NCBI GenBank assembly: GCA_039000515.1
Contig: JBCFYV010000001.1
Location: 66,870,789-66,934,788 of the forward strand
From: Timema cristinae
Lineage: Eukaryota > Arthropoda > Insecta > Phasmatodea > Timematidae
Length of the DNA: 64,000 nt
Direction: 5' to 3'
The notes beneath the pieces were generated by a model. It saw nothing but the letters and a program-made list of their open reading frames with translations. It had not been told where the DNA came from and ran no database searches. The position numbers and the translations under genes were made by a program. Below, piece by piece: positions 36,289-49,035 of the stretch; the stretch's first letter is position 1; each line of letters opens with the position of its first letter.

Positions 36289-36474
36289 TGCCAGGTCTGT
36301 CTGGAGGGAAGATGTCAGCGTCAGAAGAAAACAGCAAGATTGACCTTCTGGACTCATCTCATGTTGTCAAGAGGAAGTTCAAGAAAGCGTTCTGCGAGCC
36401 GACAAACATTACTAACAATAGTTTACTCTCCATTTTTGAATATATCATTTTTCCTCTGTGCTGCCCACCTAAAG
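36289..36474 (+). CDS. Tyrosyl-tRNA synthetase, cytoplasmic, single exon with the KMSKS loop
   Basis: The plus-strand reading gives [20 protein letters not shown], then [20 protein letters not shown] and [12 protein letters not shown]. This matches the catalytic KMSKS-loop region of eukaryotic cytoplasmic tyrosyl-tRNA synthetase, the class I enzyme that attaches tyrosine to its tRNA. Animal enzymes have KMSSS and here it is KMSAS. The exon can start after TTCCAG at 36288 and end before GTAATA at 36475, giving 186 bases with matching phase at both ends. The last residues (CCPPK) diverge from the family, so the true donor may be slightly earlier. Flanking exons are not recognised within several kilobases. 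The piece could be a genuine exon of a gene with long introns or an isolated gene fragment. Confidence 0.7.
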
Positions 36475-39374
36475 GTAATATCATATTTTGATTTTTGAAT
36501 GTTTTTTAAACCTACTGTTGTGTTGAGTGGTTGAGCGAACACATTTTCCTCTCTCAAGTATTTTCAAATGGATCTATAATCAATGTTTCGGAAAGCTCCC
36601 AAGCATTGAGTAAAGTTGAGTTTTATTTCAATAAATATCAAGTATTTAAATTTAAAGAGTACAAATAATTATTTTTAATATAAAAATAATACAAACTTGA
36701 GATAAAATAATGAAATTAAGTATTAAATAAACTTTTGATCATCAGTTTCTAAACTTAATTATTATTCACTCTCTTATATTATATTTGGACGAAAGTAGAG
36801 GAAAGGTGTATGGTAACATATATTCCCTTCACATGTTCCTATTATAAGTGTCCTATCATTCTTTACAAACTTCCTTTTTCTCCTTTTTGTGTTTTTTTGG
36901 TGTCCTCTTTTAGGAAGTTGCGTTGCGCGTTTCGCAGTCACCCCTAATGAGTTCCGAAAGAAGGAAACCTAGGTCGGGGGATTGGGTGGTACCGATTGAT
37001 TTTCTTCAAGAGGCAACCACTACCACTTTGTCCAGTGGCAGCAGTGTAAAGTGTAAACTGTGTTCTTTTCGTTGTAAAATACATTAGGCTTTTTCCTATA
37101 ATATGTTTTTATCCACCTTTACTATACCTTCTTACAAATACAATAGCAAGTAGATTCTCTAATCAAATAGTTCCTGACAGTCAATATTTTTGTTCACTTT
37201 ATGCACTAAAATTATTTGGAAAATTTCTTATTGCATAGTTGTTTGTAGTATTTGGTTTCAATCTTATAAATTAAGTTATCATCACAAATTAGGCTACATT
37301 TCAAATTAATACATTGAAAGGAGAACAGAAGGGCAAGGCCTACACACTTACCAGAAAACTTTAGACCTCAAACATCACAATTAAAACACAACAAACACAT
37401 AATTATGTAAATTTAGGGCACAGAAGTTCCCCTTTTCAGCAGACTAGAGTAAAACACCAACTAAACTACAGTAGGAGGGCTTTAGCTACTTCAATATTTT
37501 TAATATATAAATATTAATTTATATATCAGCTCAGAATGGCAGTAATTAAACATAACTAGAATATTTTAGTTGTCTTTATTCTTACTGTCACAATAACTGT
37601 CAAAACCAGAATTTTTTTTCGAAGTGAAGTAGAAGTAGAAGTTAAAGTTTCTAAGCTTCAAACAATCATATCACAAATTAATATTCATGTTTAAAAATGA
37701 GGTGGCCCAATGGCTAAATAATTTTATAATAAAGGAAATTGATATAACTAAATAAAAAGGAAAGATGAGCTACTAATAGTAAATTTGATGAAGAAAGCCC
37801 ACCTAGGGAAAGAGTAAAAATATGGAAATAATCCAATGCACAAAAGTGACATCATCTTCCTTTCTTTTGTCCTCCATAGGATAAGTAGTCACATACACAT
37901 TTTAACACAGATGGAAATGTGGTTCTAGTTTTTGTTGGGTAAAATTTTAGTCAACTTCTTTCACACATAAAGGACACAGACAACTATCTCAACTACTTAC
38001 AAAACATTGATCACTAAATCTCCATTGATGCATTCTTGGTCACCTGGCAATGAATAAGCATATGGCATGCTAACCTCTTCATGGGTAAACTAGAGACCAA
38101 CATTTGCAACCTCTCCTGGATGATATTTATTGACAACAACTTAATGATTTAGATATATTCCATAACTAATTTACTACAGTTCCTCAACATGCCCCCTCAG
38201 ATTCACACCATGACCTATTCTTGGATCTGGAACCGAACCTTCATGAGAGAAACATAAACACCACAGTACACAGATCAGACCACCCATCCTGTTGAGCTGA
38301 ACTGCTCTCTGCCCTACAGAGTAGCCACCAGAGACTGACGTTACGTTAAACATTAATTTAATTAAACTATAATTTGGTTTACAAGAGTTTAGAAAAAGTG
38401 ATATTAGAGCCCTAGTGTGTTACGAATGATTATACAATCTGAGTCATTAGGGTTAATTACCTTACTAAACTGCATTGAAGACGAACTAGTCTAACACGAC
38501 AATTTGTGAAAATGTCACCATAATAACTGTAGGAGACGTGTCATGTAGTTTATTCAATAAAATTGTTATATAGAATAAGAGACACTGACACAAAATTTGT
38601 GTAAACCCCATTAGTATATTTATGATGGAGAAACTTTAGGTGTTAAACAAAAATCCTAAAACCTCCATAAAGAGCAAGTCGAAAAGAATGATGTCACTCA
38701 TGGCCAAATAAAAATAAACACTACAATGTTTTTATGCATTAACTTAAGTATATAATGAAAAATAATATATGATATGTAAATAATCAAATAAATAAAAGCA
38801 ATTATTTGAAAAAATGACCCTAAATGATTGTAAAAGTTTTAAATCTCACGCAATGATACTGAAGTCACTGTTCAAACATCCAAGTAGACAAGTAAGACAT
38901 CCGTGTTAACAATACTGTCTAGGATATATCTTACAAAATCCTTATTTTGGTAGGAAGAACACTATCAGATGATTACTAAAGCTAATGAACCAATTTTTTA
39001 TAAATTCATTGATCAACTAATGTTTTTGAAGCTGTAACTTTGGATAAATGTTATCAATACCTATAAAATAACTAAATAATATTGTAAAACATGAGCAATG
39101 TTAGCAGCAAAGATATATCTTTGAATTGTATTCGTCGTTCTTCCAACAACAATCAGGAAATAGGTCCTCGATAAATCGTGTCATGGTATTTACTTCAATA
39201 TATTCTATTATAAATTATTGTCTCAGGGACGGTTAATTTGTATGGGAGACTAATCCCAAATTTATTGAGAGTATATTTCCTTCTATACTAAATAAAAGTA
39301 ACAAAAGAACATTTCAATTGAGTCTATATTCTTAAAGGATTCACGCCAAATATTTATTTCTATTTATAAATGCG
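36475..39374. other. Unassigned AT-rich region upstream of the foldback element
   Basis: No gene recognised. Positions 39030-39110 resemble 42878-42960 inside the foldback arm, including the exact word TATCAATACCTATAAAATAA at 39052-39071 and 42893-42912. The left target-site duplication of the foldback element is at 39369-39374. Confidence 0.4.
39369..39374. repeat. Left target-site duplication of the foldback element
   Basis: AATGCG, identical to 49036-49041 and directly abutting the element. Confidence 0.85.
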
Positions 39375-39418
39375 AGTAGTTAGTGGGCGACTTTGTTCCA
39401 TCGATAATTATTCATAAT

Positions 39419-40695
39419 TTGACGTATGAGAGTATGTAATTGACGTTTCAATGACGTATGTCGTGTGTAGATTGACGTTTTCAATGACGTATGTCAGTTA
39501 TACATGAATTATTAAGTGGCGGTAGCTATCCTAGCATGTAGGTATGGATTTTTTTACGTCACAAATAATATGACTGCTGAGTGACGTCGATTCAAAATAT
39601 GACCTATGATAGTGACGTTTTATTGAGTGAGGTCAGCCTTGCGTCGTGACGTCAGCCTGTGACTATGACGTTTCAAATGTAGGTGTGGATTTTTTTACGT
39701 CACTAATAATATGACTGACGTCGAGGTAGCTATGCTAGAGATATAGTGTGACGTCATTCTGTGTGACGTCCCGGTTAGTTGGTCAGCGCCATTTATATCG
39801 TGGACAAGTATATGAATTGTAATTAGTTTTAAATGTTTAGTTATTTATATATCAAATAATTTATAGATTTGAACATGTTTTATGATGACGTGTTCCGCAT
39901 TTGTATATTGCTCTTACTACGATAATTTAACTGAGAGGGTAATATTATTAGAAATGAAAAAAATAAATACGAGTTTTTTCACACGTCAGCCAGTGGTTCT
40001 GGACGCCTCATTATATTTGAATGTAGGTGCGGATTTTTACGTCACAAATAATATGACTGCTGAGTGACGTCGGGGAAGGTATGGTAGAGATATAGTGATA
40101 GTATTGTGACGTCATCCTGTGTGACGTTCCGGTTAGTTGGTCAGCGCCAAGATAATTTCTGTCTCGGACAAGTTTTAAGTGTATATGAATTGTAATCAGT
40201 TTAAATGTTTAGTTCTTTATATATCAAATATTTGAAATAAATAGGTTAGTTTTAAAAGGTCAGCGCCAAGATAATTTCTGTCGCGGACAAGTTTTTTTTA
40301 AGTCTATATGAATTCAGTGAGTGAGGTCAGCCTTGGTCAGCCTTGCCGTGTGACGTCAGCCCGCATTTGGATGTCACAGCACTTGACCGAGATTCGAACC
40401 TCGATCTCCACGCCCCCCGAGCTCAACACGACTAGCGCGTTAGTCAACTACGCCCCCGGGGAGGGTAGTAAGAAATATAAATGTGCGTATTACCACTCGA
40501 GTTTAGGATATCAATTTACTATCACAAATAGATTGGGATAACTTAGAGGGTACGCTTCAATGACGTATGGCTTCAATGCCGCTCTGAGCCAGCAACTGTA
40601 ATAATGACGTATGAGACTATGGTGTAGTTAAAATATGTGTATGGTAGTCTGTGACGTAAGAAATTGACGTCAGTAGTAATGGGTGTGTGACGTCA
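39419..40695. promoter_or_regulatory. Cluster of TGACGT / TGACGTCA motifs, left end
   Basis: More than twenty TGACGT words lie in about 1.3 kb, for example at 39441, 39452, 39473, 39485, 39581, 39647, 39666, 39716, 39750, 39763, 40064, 40107, 40121, 40350, 40604, 40663 and 40688. Several are full palindromes TGACGTCA (39647, 39750, 40107, 40350, 40663, 40688). This is the CREB/ATF site sequence. Placed at an element end it could equally be a sub-terminal transposase-binding array. The mirror cluster is at 47595-49000. Confidence 0.6.
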
Positions 40696-41010
40696 CCGTC
40701 ACATTGACAGCTCACTATAGAATTTTATAGTAGGTTCGCTTAAATAAGGCGGCTTTATCTGTGCAAAGAAGATAAGGGAGGACACATTATAGTTGCTGTT
40801 TATATTGTATTCTCGCTAAAATAAGACAATTTTGTGTTTGAAATAAAATAGTATTTAAATAGGAGGTTCGCTGAAATAAAGCGTCTTTGTTTATGTTATT
40901 CGAGATGACACACTATAATTTTTTTATAGTATGTTCACTGAAATAATGTATTTGCCACCCCCCTCTTATATTACATAGTGTTTATTTCCAAACGTTGTCT
41001 CAATTATGTA

Positions 41011-41240
41011 GCACCGCGTCTTACTACTCGTTCAGGTTATACGCTTTAAGTATTAATTACGCTGATGGATTAGGAATTAGGAAGGTTGAATTAGATGAAG
41101 TGAAGCCATATTGGCGTGGAAAACCATTCAGGAAAAACCACCCCCACTTCACTTGACCGAGATTCGAACCTTGATCTCCACGTCCCCCGAGCTCAACACG
41201 ACTAGCGCGTTAGCCAACTACGCCCCCGAGGAGGGTAGTA
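41011..41240 (-). mobile_element. SINE within the left arm (third head type)
   Basis: The plus strand begins with the reversed common tail GCACCGCGTCTTACTACTCG. It ends with a tRNA-like head whose B box on the minus strand is AGGTTCGAATCTCGGTC and whose A-box region is GGGCGTAGTTGGCTAACGCG. A head-only copy lies at 40381-40465. The mirror copy is at 47050-47286. Confidence 0.75.
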
Positions 41241-43111
41241 AGAAATATAAATGTGCGTATTACCACTCGAGTTCAGGATATCAATTTATTATCACAAATA
41301 GATTGGGATAACTTAGAAGAAATGTACCAGAAATTACTTAGAGGAAATGTGAGACTCTATTTTTGTTTTGTTTTGTAAAAGCCCCTTTAGTACACTCAAA
41401 CGGAAATCAAAACTGTACTTCCCCATCGATATAAAAATCAGTTGGACAACCGTCTTTGTGTGGTGACTCAGAGTTTATCCAATCAGCCGTCTCGATACAT
41501 CTACCTTAATACACGATAATATAAGGCAGTAATATTCAATATGGGGTTCGCAAAGATATATTTAGGGGGCACGTAAAAATATATATACAGGGTGATAAGT
41601 CAAAATTTGAGGGCTAGTGTTGGAGAACAATATTGAAGCAAAATGAGATACGGAATGGTGGCCCGGAAATGTTTCAGTCAAAAGTTTTAGGTGAAAAAAA
41701 AGCTTATTATTTAATATATTATTTTGGATGTAGCTTATTTAATTTATTTTACATGTAGAGTATAGAATAGTTTTAGATTGCATTATGAACCAAAAAACTT
41801 TGGGGTACAAATTTGAAGAAAAATTATATCTGGGGCTAGGCTAGCAAAAAAAAAAAAAAAAAATTAGTCAACCTCAGTGGTATTGGAAATAAAGTGCTCA
41901 CATCAGGGCCCCGGATTCAAACCCTGCCGAAGTCAACTGATTTTTCTTGAGAGATAAAAATCAGTAGCACAACTTCCTTCGGATGGGGAAGTAAAAACGT
42001 GTGTCACATGTTGATTGTGTACATGTAAAATAACGCTGGAAGGTATGTTAGAATACCATTTCCGGTAAAAATTGGAAGGCCCTTTCGCGCGGCTCATAGA
42101 AATTCTCGTGCTCTGATTGAATCAGAAAATAAACGTCAAATACCTCAAATAAGCCCATTCGTAAAATGGAATCAGTTGAAGACACGAGTTTAAACGTCCC
42201 CCTTCAGTCATTTAAACGTCGACATATTGAGCGTCAATCTAGACATATTTTCAAAAGTAGATCTTATTTTGATAGAGTGAACAAGAGAGGAGCGCGTGGT
42301 AATTGTAAATGCGGTGAAAAACATTTTATATCGCTTTTAGGTGATATATCAATTTACCTCAAATAAGCCCATTTAAAAAAATATCCATTGATTTAATGTA
42401 ATATTGTGTGCATGTAAAATAACGGTGGAAGGTATGTTAGAATACCTTTCCCGCTAAAAATTGGAAGGTCCTTTCGCGCTGGCTCATAGAAATTCTCGTG
42501 CTCTGATTGAATCAGAAAACGAACGTTAAATACCTCAAATAAGCGTATTTTATAAAATATCCATTGATTTAATGTAATCCACCTCAATACGTCGACTGTA
42601 GTATATTCTTACGTACAGTCTAATATGTTTATCGAAAGACCGCATTGTATACAGTCAGTAGGTCATTAATGTATATTTCTGTCACTCTCTTTGGTTCTAT
42701 CGCTCTTACACAAGGCGGCCTTGCAAACAACATTGCGGCACAAGGCACCGATCACCTTGAACCAATGCCAAACCAAGGTGCTTAGTCCAAACTTCACAGG
42801 AAGGACCTGACAGCTAGAGAACTTACTAGATCTACTCTCACTTATGGATATGTCAAACCATGTGACCTGCAGACGTTACCTTTGATAGATATTATCAATA
42901 CCTATAAAATAACACCGATAGTTTTAGTAAAATGTTACCAATGTTGGTCACAATTAGTATTTTTCGAAAAAAAGGTCCTTCTTTTGAAAACTGAACTGTA
43001 GTCATATCTTTGGCTAGCTCGACCTTGAGCCTTAGAAAAAATCTCATCAAGAATACGATCTCTTTTTAATTTATAGTGTATTTAACTTGCACTTTTATGA
43101 AAACATGCTGA

Positions 43112-43372
43112 ACTTACAAACTAACTTAACCTAGGACAGCACGTCTAAAACTACACACCCATCCCTAGCTCATAGATATTTACTGATTGGATAGTAAGAC
43201 TTACAAACAAGCTTAATCTAGGACAATACTTCTAATACTACACACCCAGCCTTACCTCCTGGATATTTACTAATTGTATAGCAGGACTTACAAACAAACT
43301 TAACCTAGGGCAGTAGTCTAATACTACACACTCAGCACTAGCTCCTAGATATTTACTAATTGGATAACAGGA
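43112..43372. repeat. Three 87-bp tandem units in the left arm
   Basis: ACTTACAAAC starts each unit at 43112, 43199 and 43286, followed by TTAACCTAGG-like, TACACACCC-like and GATATTTACT-like words. The mirror set is at about 44940-45190. Confidence 0.85.
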
Positions 43373-43475
43373 CCGACAATTTTTCGTCTTCCTTAGAAGC
43401 ACCCGGACCACTTACCCATGGTCACATAAACCAAAAGTATTAACTACGTGTTTAACAGAAGATACATCTACTGAA

Positions 43476-43703
43476 GCGGTAGCCGCATGATCTGAGGTGT
43501 CATATCAACCATAGGCTGAACTGCTGATGACGGGGAGATAAGGGTTCGAACCCCGGTGCTGTGTACTTAGGGTAACTTTTTCTAATACAATTCGACATTC
43601 TCCCTCCAACCAAATGCAGGTACACTTTCCATAAACTTCATCTAACACATCCATAACCAATTAGATTAATTAGTGTATAGGTGTATAAACGAAACAGGAA
43701 GTA
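43476..43703 (+). mobile_element. SINE in the left arm near the centre
   Basis: A-box-like GCGGTAGCCGCATGATCTGA and a very good B box GGGTTCGAACCCCGG at 43542-43556 are followed by a SINE body. Its mirror is at about 44600-44825. Confidence 0.65.
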
Positions 43704-43877
43704 GGTGACCTGGCGGTCTAGGGTGTCAGATATCTGTGCTAGGGCTCCTGGGGTTCAATCCTCGGTCTCGGCACAGATTTATCTGATTGGAAAACCCTTC
43801 CTTCACCTCTGACAAGACGTGTATTAATCACAACTCGTGAATGTGGGAAATGCCAGGCCTCCACCGTGGTTCGGATC
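43704..43877 (+). mobile_element. Family-A SINE at the inner end of the left arm
   Basis: It has the GGTGACCTGGCGGTCTAGGG start, a B box GGGGTTCAATCCTCGG at 43750-43765, and a body up to TGGTTCGGATC at 43877. The inverted similarity ends there, within the SINE body. Confidence 0.8.
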
Positions 43878-44422
43878 CCACGTTAATCTTTAATTTTATC
43901 TCAATTTGAATGTTGTATTTTTTTTTAAAATCTACTGTACTTATTTTGTTTCCGTATACTGTGTTATTTATGTCATAAATGGACTATATTTTATAGCCCC
44001 CAGTAATATTATACATATGTAATTTATTTTCTTATCTATTTTTAAAATAAATCTGATCAAATATTGTTTTAAAACACCAAGAGGCAATACCGAGCCAAGA
44101 TTGTTTAGTGAAAAAATACTGTAAAGCGGCTATAGAATTTTTATAATCTGGAATTTTTTATATTTAAAACATAAATATGGACATGACTGATTTGGACATA
44201 TTTAGTCTTGTTCATTAAAAATACATTTTTAAAAAAAAGGAATAATGTGTGATTGAAACACTTAGGTTAAATTGCTGCCAATATTTATAGTAGCCCTCGA
44301 AAATTAGAGGAAGTGAACCCGCATTTGCGTGGAGGGAGAGTGGACAACCATTTTGGAAAAACCACCCGCAGTTCACTAGACTGTTAAGGACGGGGAGATC
44401 GAGGTTCGAATCTCACTCGGTT
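43878..44422. other. Central spacer of the foldback element
   Basis: It is AT-rich and single-copy with no gene. Its last 130 bases resemble the SINE body and head seen at 41100-41185, but the B-box part (GAGATCGAGGTTCGAATCTC at 44398-44417) is in the opposite orientation to the body next to it. This implies a small inversion beside the start of the right arm. Confidence 0.7.
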
Positions 44423-47400
44423 GATCCGAACCACGGTGGAGGCCTGGCATTTCCCACATTCACGAGTTGTGATTAATACACGTCTTGTCAGAGGTGAAGG
44501 AAGGGTTTTCCAATCAGATAAATCTGTGCCGAGACCGAGGATTGAACCCCAGGAGCCCTAGCACAGATATCTGACACCCTAGACCGCCAGGTCACCTACT
44601 TCCTGTTTCGTTTATACACCTATACACTAATTAATCTAATTGGTTATGGATGTGTTAGATGAAGTTTATGGAAAGTGTACCTGCATTTGGTTGGAGGGAG
44701 AATGTCGAATTGTATTAGAAAAAGTTACCCTAAGTACACAGCACCGGGGTTCGAACCCTTATCTCCCCGTCATCAGCAGTTCAGCCTATGGTTGATATGA
44801 CACCTCAGATCATGCGGCTACCGCTTCAGTAGATGTATCTTCTGTTAAACACGTAGTTAATACTTTTGGTTTATGTGACCATGGGTAAGTGGTCCGGGTG
44901 CTTCTAAGGAAGACGAAAAATTGTCGGTCCTGTTATCCAATTAGTAAATATCTAGGAGCTAGTGCTGAGTGTGTAGTATTAGACTACTGCCCTAGGTTAA
45001 GTTTGTTTGTAAGTCCTGCTATACAATTAGTAAATATCCAGGAGGTAAGGCTGGGTGTGTAGTATTAGAAGTATTGTCCTAGATTAAGCTTGTTTGTAAG
45101 TCTTACTATCCAATCAGTAAATATCTATGAGCTAGGGATGGGTGTGTAGTTTTAGACGTGCTGTCCTAGGTTAAGTTAGTTTGTAAGTTCAGCATGTTTT
45201 CATAAAAGTGCAAGTTAAATACACTATAAATTAAAAAGAGATCGTATTCTTGATGAGATTTTTTCTAAGGTTCAAGGTCGAGCTAGCCAAAGATATGACT
45301 ACAGTTCAGTTTTCAAAAGAAGGACCTTTTTTTTCGAAAAATACTAATTGTGACCAACATTGGTAACATTTTACTAAAACTATCGGTGTTATTTTATAGG
45401 TATTGATAATATCTATCAAAGGTAACGTCTGCAGGTCACATGGTTTGACATATCCATAAGTGAGAGTAGATCTAGTAAGTTCTCTAGCTGTCAGGTCCTT
45501 CCTGTGAAGTTTGGACTAAGCACCTTGGTTTGGCATTGGTTCAAGGTGATCGGTGCCTTGTGCCGCAATGTTGTTTGCAAGGCCGCCTTGTGTAAGAGCG
45601 ATAGAACCAAAGAGAGTGACAGAAAGATACATTAATGACCTACTGACTGTATACAATGCGGTCTTTCGATAAACATATTAGACTGTACGTAAGAATATAC
45701 TACAGTCGACGTATTGAGGTGGATTACATTAAATCAATGGATATTTTATAAAATACGCTTATTTGAGGTATTTAACGTTCGTTTTCTGATTCAATCAGAG
45801 CACGAGAATTTCTATGAGCCAGCGCGAAAGGACCTTCCAATTTTTAGCGGGAAAGGTATTCTAACATACCTTCCACCGTTATTTTACATGCACACAATAT
45901 TACATTAAATCAATGGATATTTTTTTAAATGGGCTTATTTGAGGTAAATTGATATATCACCTAAAAGCGATATAAAATGTTTTTCACCGCATTTACAATT
46001 ACCACGCGCTCCTCTCTTGTTCACTCTATCAAAATAAGATCTACTTTTGAAAATATGTCTAGATTGACGCTCAATATGTCGACGTTTAAATGACTGAAGG
46101 GGGACGTTTAAACTCGTGTCTTCAACTGATTCCATTTTACGAATGGGCTTATTTGAGGTATTTAACGTTTATTTTCTGATTCAATCAGAGCACGAGAATT
46201 TCTGAGCCAGCGCGAAAGGGCCTTCCAATTTTTACCGGAAATGGTATTCTAACATACCTTCCAGCGTTATTTTACATGTACACAATCAACATGTGACACA
46301 CGTTTTTACTTCCCCATCCGAAGGAAGTTGTGCTACTGATTTTTATCTCTCAAGAAAAATCAGTTGACTTCGGCAGGGTTTGAATCCGGGGCCCTGATGT
46401 GAGCACTTTATTTCCAATACCACTGAGGTTGACTAATTTTTTTTTTTTTTTTGCTAGCCTAGCCCCAGATATAATTTTTCTTCAAATTTGTACCCCAAAG
46501 TTTTTTGGTTCATAATGCAATCTAAAACTATTCTATACTCTACATGTAAAATAAATTAAATAAGCTACATCCAAAATAATATATTAAATAATAAGCTTTT
46601 TTTTCACCTAAAACTTTTGACTGAAACATTTCCGGGCCACCATTCCGTATCTCATTTTGCTTCAATATTGTTCTCCAACACTAGCCCTCAAATTTTGACT
46701 TATCACCCTGTATATATATTTTTACGTGCCCCCTAAATATATCTTTGCGAACCCCATATTGAATATTACTGCCTTATATTATCGTGTATTAAGGTAGATG
46801 TATCGAGACGGCTGATTGGATAAACTCTGAGTCACCACACAAAGACGGTTGTCCAACTGATTTTTATATCGATGGGGAAGTACAGTTTTGATTTCCGTTT
46901 GAGTGTACTAAAGGGGCTTTTACAAAACAAAACAAAAATAGAGTCTCACATTTCCTCTAAGTAATTTCTGGTACATTTCTTCTAAGTTATCCCAATCTAT
47001 TTGTGATAATAAATTGATATCCTGAACTCGAGTGGTAATACGCACATTTATATTTCTTACTACCCTCCTCGGGGCGTAGTTGGCTAACGCGCTAGTCGTG
47101 TTGAGCTCGGGGGACGTGGAGATCAAGGTTCGAATCTCGGTCAAGTGAAGTGGGGGTGGTTTTTCCTGAATGGTTTTCCACGCCAATATGGCTTCACTTC
47201 ATCTAATTCAACCTTCCTAATTCCTAATCCATCAGCGTAATTAATACTTAAAGCGCATAACCCGAACGAGTAGTAAGACGCGGTGCTACATAATTGAGAC
47301 AACGTTTGGAAATAAACACTATGTAATATAAGAGGGGGTGGCAAATACATTATTTCAGTGAACATACTATAAAAAAATTATAGTGTGTTATCTCGAATTG

Positions 47401-49035
47401 CATAAACAAAGACGCTTTATTTCAGCGAACCTCCTATTTAAATACTATTTTATTTCAAACACAAAATTGTCTTATTTTAGCGAGAATACAATATAAACAG
47501 CAACTATAATGTGTCCTCCCTTATCTTCTTTGCACAGATAAAGCCGCCTTATTTAAGCGAACCTACTATAAAATTCTATAGTGAGCTGTCAATGTGACGG
47601 TGACGTCACACACCCATTACTACTGACGTCAATTTCTTACGTCACAGACTACCATACACATATTTTAATTACACCATAGTCTCATACGTCATTATTACAG
47701 TTGCTGGCTCAGAGCGGCATTGAAGCCATACGTCATTGAAGCGTACCCTCTAAGTTATCCCAATCTATTTGTGATAGTAAATTGATATCCTAAACTCGAG
47801 TGGTAATACGCACATTTATATTTCTTACTACCCTCCTCGGGGCGTAGTTGACTAACGCGCTAGTCATGTTGAGCTCGGGGGGCGTGGAGATCGAGGTTCG
47901 AATCTCGGTCAAGTGCTGTGACATCCAAATGCGGGCTGACGTCACACGGCAAGGCTGACTAAGGCTGACCTCACTCACTGAATTCATATAGACTTAAAAA
48001 AAACTTGTCCGCGACAGAAATTATCTTGGCGCTGACCTTTTAAAACTAACCTATTTATTTCAAATATTTGATATATAAAGAACTAAACATTTAAACTGAT
48101 TACAATTCATATACACTTAAAACTTGTCCGAGACAGAAATTATCTTGGCGCTGACCAACTAACCGGAACGTCACACAGGATGACGTCACAATACTATCAC
48201 TATATCTCTACCATACCTTCCCCGACGTCACTCAGCAGTCATATTATTTGTGACGTAAAAATCCGCACCTACATTCAAATATAATGAGGCGTCCAGAACC
48301 ACTGGCTGACGTGTGAAAAAACTCGTATTTATTTTTTTCATTTCTAATAATATTACCCTCTCAGTTAAATTATCGTAGTAAGAGCAATATACAAATGCGG
48401 AACACGTCATCATAAAACATGTTCAAATCTATAAATTATTTGATATATAAATAACTAAACATTTAAAACTAATTACAATTCATATACTTGTCCACGATAT
48501 AAATGGCGCTGACCAACTAACCGGGACGTCACACAGAATGACGTCACACTATATCTCTAGCATAGCTACCTCGACGTCAGTCATATTATTAGTGACGTAA
48601 AAAAATCCACACCTACATTTGAAACGTCATAGTCACAGGCTGACGTCACGACGCAAGGCTGACCTCACTCAATAAAACGTCACTATCATAGGTCATATTT
48701 TGAATCGACGTCACTCAGCAGTCATATTATTTGTGACGTAAAAAAATCCATACCTACATGCTTGGATAGCTACCGCCACTTAATAATTCATGGGCGAGGC
48801 TGGACGCAAGGCTGACCACACTCAATAAAACGTCACTATCATAGTCGTCATATTTTGAATAATTAGCGCCACTTAATAATTCATGTATAACTGACATACG
48901 TCATTGAAAACGTCAATCTACACACGACATACGTCATTGAAACGTCATTGAAACGTCAATGAAACGTCAATTACATACTCTCATACGTCAAATTATGAAT
49001 AATTATCGATGGAACAAAGTCGCCCACTAACTACT
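44423..49035 (-). repeat. Right inverted arm of the foldback element
   Basis: Mirror image of the left arm in inverse order: family-A SINE (44423-44596), second SINE, 87-bp units, duplicated block with the 66-codon frame (45935-46135, minus), third-head SINE (47050-47286) and TGACGT-rich outer zone (47595-49000). It is about 110 bases longer than the left arm, chiefly from extra sequence near 48780-48880 in which the 'taataattcatg' segment is present twice. Confidence 0.9.

Larger units (their letters stand above)
39375..43877 (+). repeat. Left inverted arm of the foldback element
   Basis: In order it holds the TGACGT-rich outer zone (39419-40695) and two copies of a 170-bp block (40376-40545 and 41150-41320) containing a minus-strand tRNA-like SINE head. 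Next is a block duplicated at 42015-42165 and 42402-42556 around a 66-codon open frame (42166-42366). Last come three 87-bp tandem units (43112-43372) and two SINE pieces (43476 onward). The arm ends inside a family-A SINE. Confidence 0.9.
39375..49035. mobile_element. Giant foldback transposable element (9.66 kb) with 6-bp target-site duplication
   Basis: Two inverted arms, 39375-43877 and 44423-49035, surround a 545-bp spacer. The element starts AGTAGTTAGTGGGCG and ends with its exact reverse complement. The bases AATGCG occur directly before (39369-39374) and directly after (49036-49041), a perfect 6-bp target-site duplication. The arms are closely similar but not identical: the right arm has roughly 100 extra bases near 48780-48880, a different short piece near 47385-47400 and scattered base differences, which argues against a hairpin read artefact. 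No transposase, integrase or polymerase is recognisable; open frames are 66 codons or fewer and mirrored between arms. Six-base duplications and an AG start with short repeats are features of Polinton/Maverick elements; IS3EU and Dada also make about 6 bp. The element is therefore probably non-autonomous and possibly mobilised by one of these. Confidence 0.85.

Noticed and set aside
37850..38340. Possible LINE endonuclease remnant (a TVHRSDHP-like motif)
   Set aside because: Only one weak motif was seen and no consistent frame or neighbouring domain supports it.
42166..42366. 66-codon frame in the foldback arm as a gene
   Set aside because: Too short, no similarity, and its conservation in the other arm follows from the inverted duplication. 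It could still be tested if more copies are found.
39375..49035. Palindrome as a missed-adapter or hairpin read artefact
   Set aside because: The arms differ by substitutions and an insertion of about 100 bases, the spacer is unique, and a target-site duplication flanks the whole.
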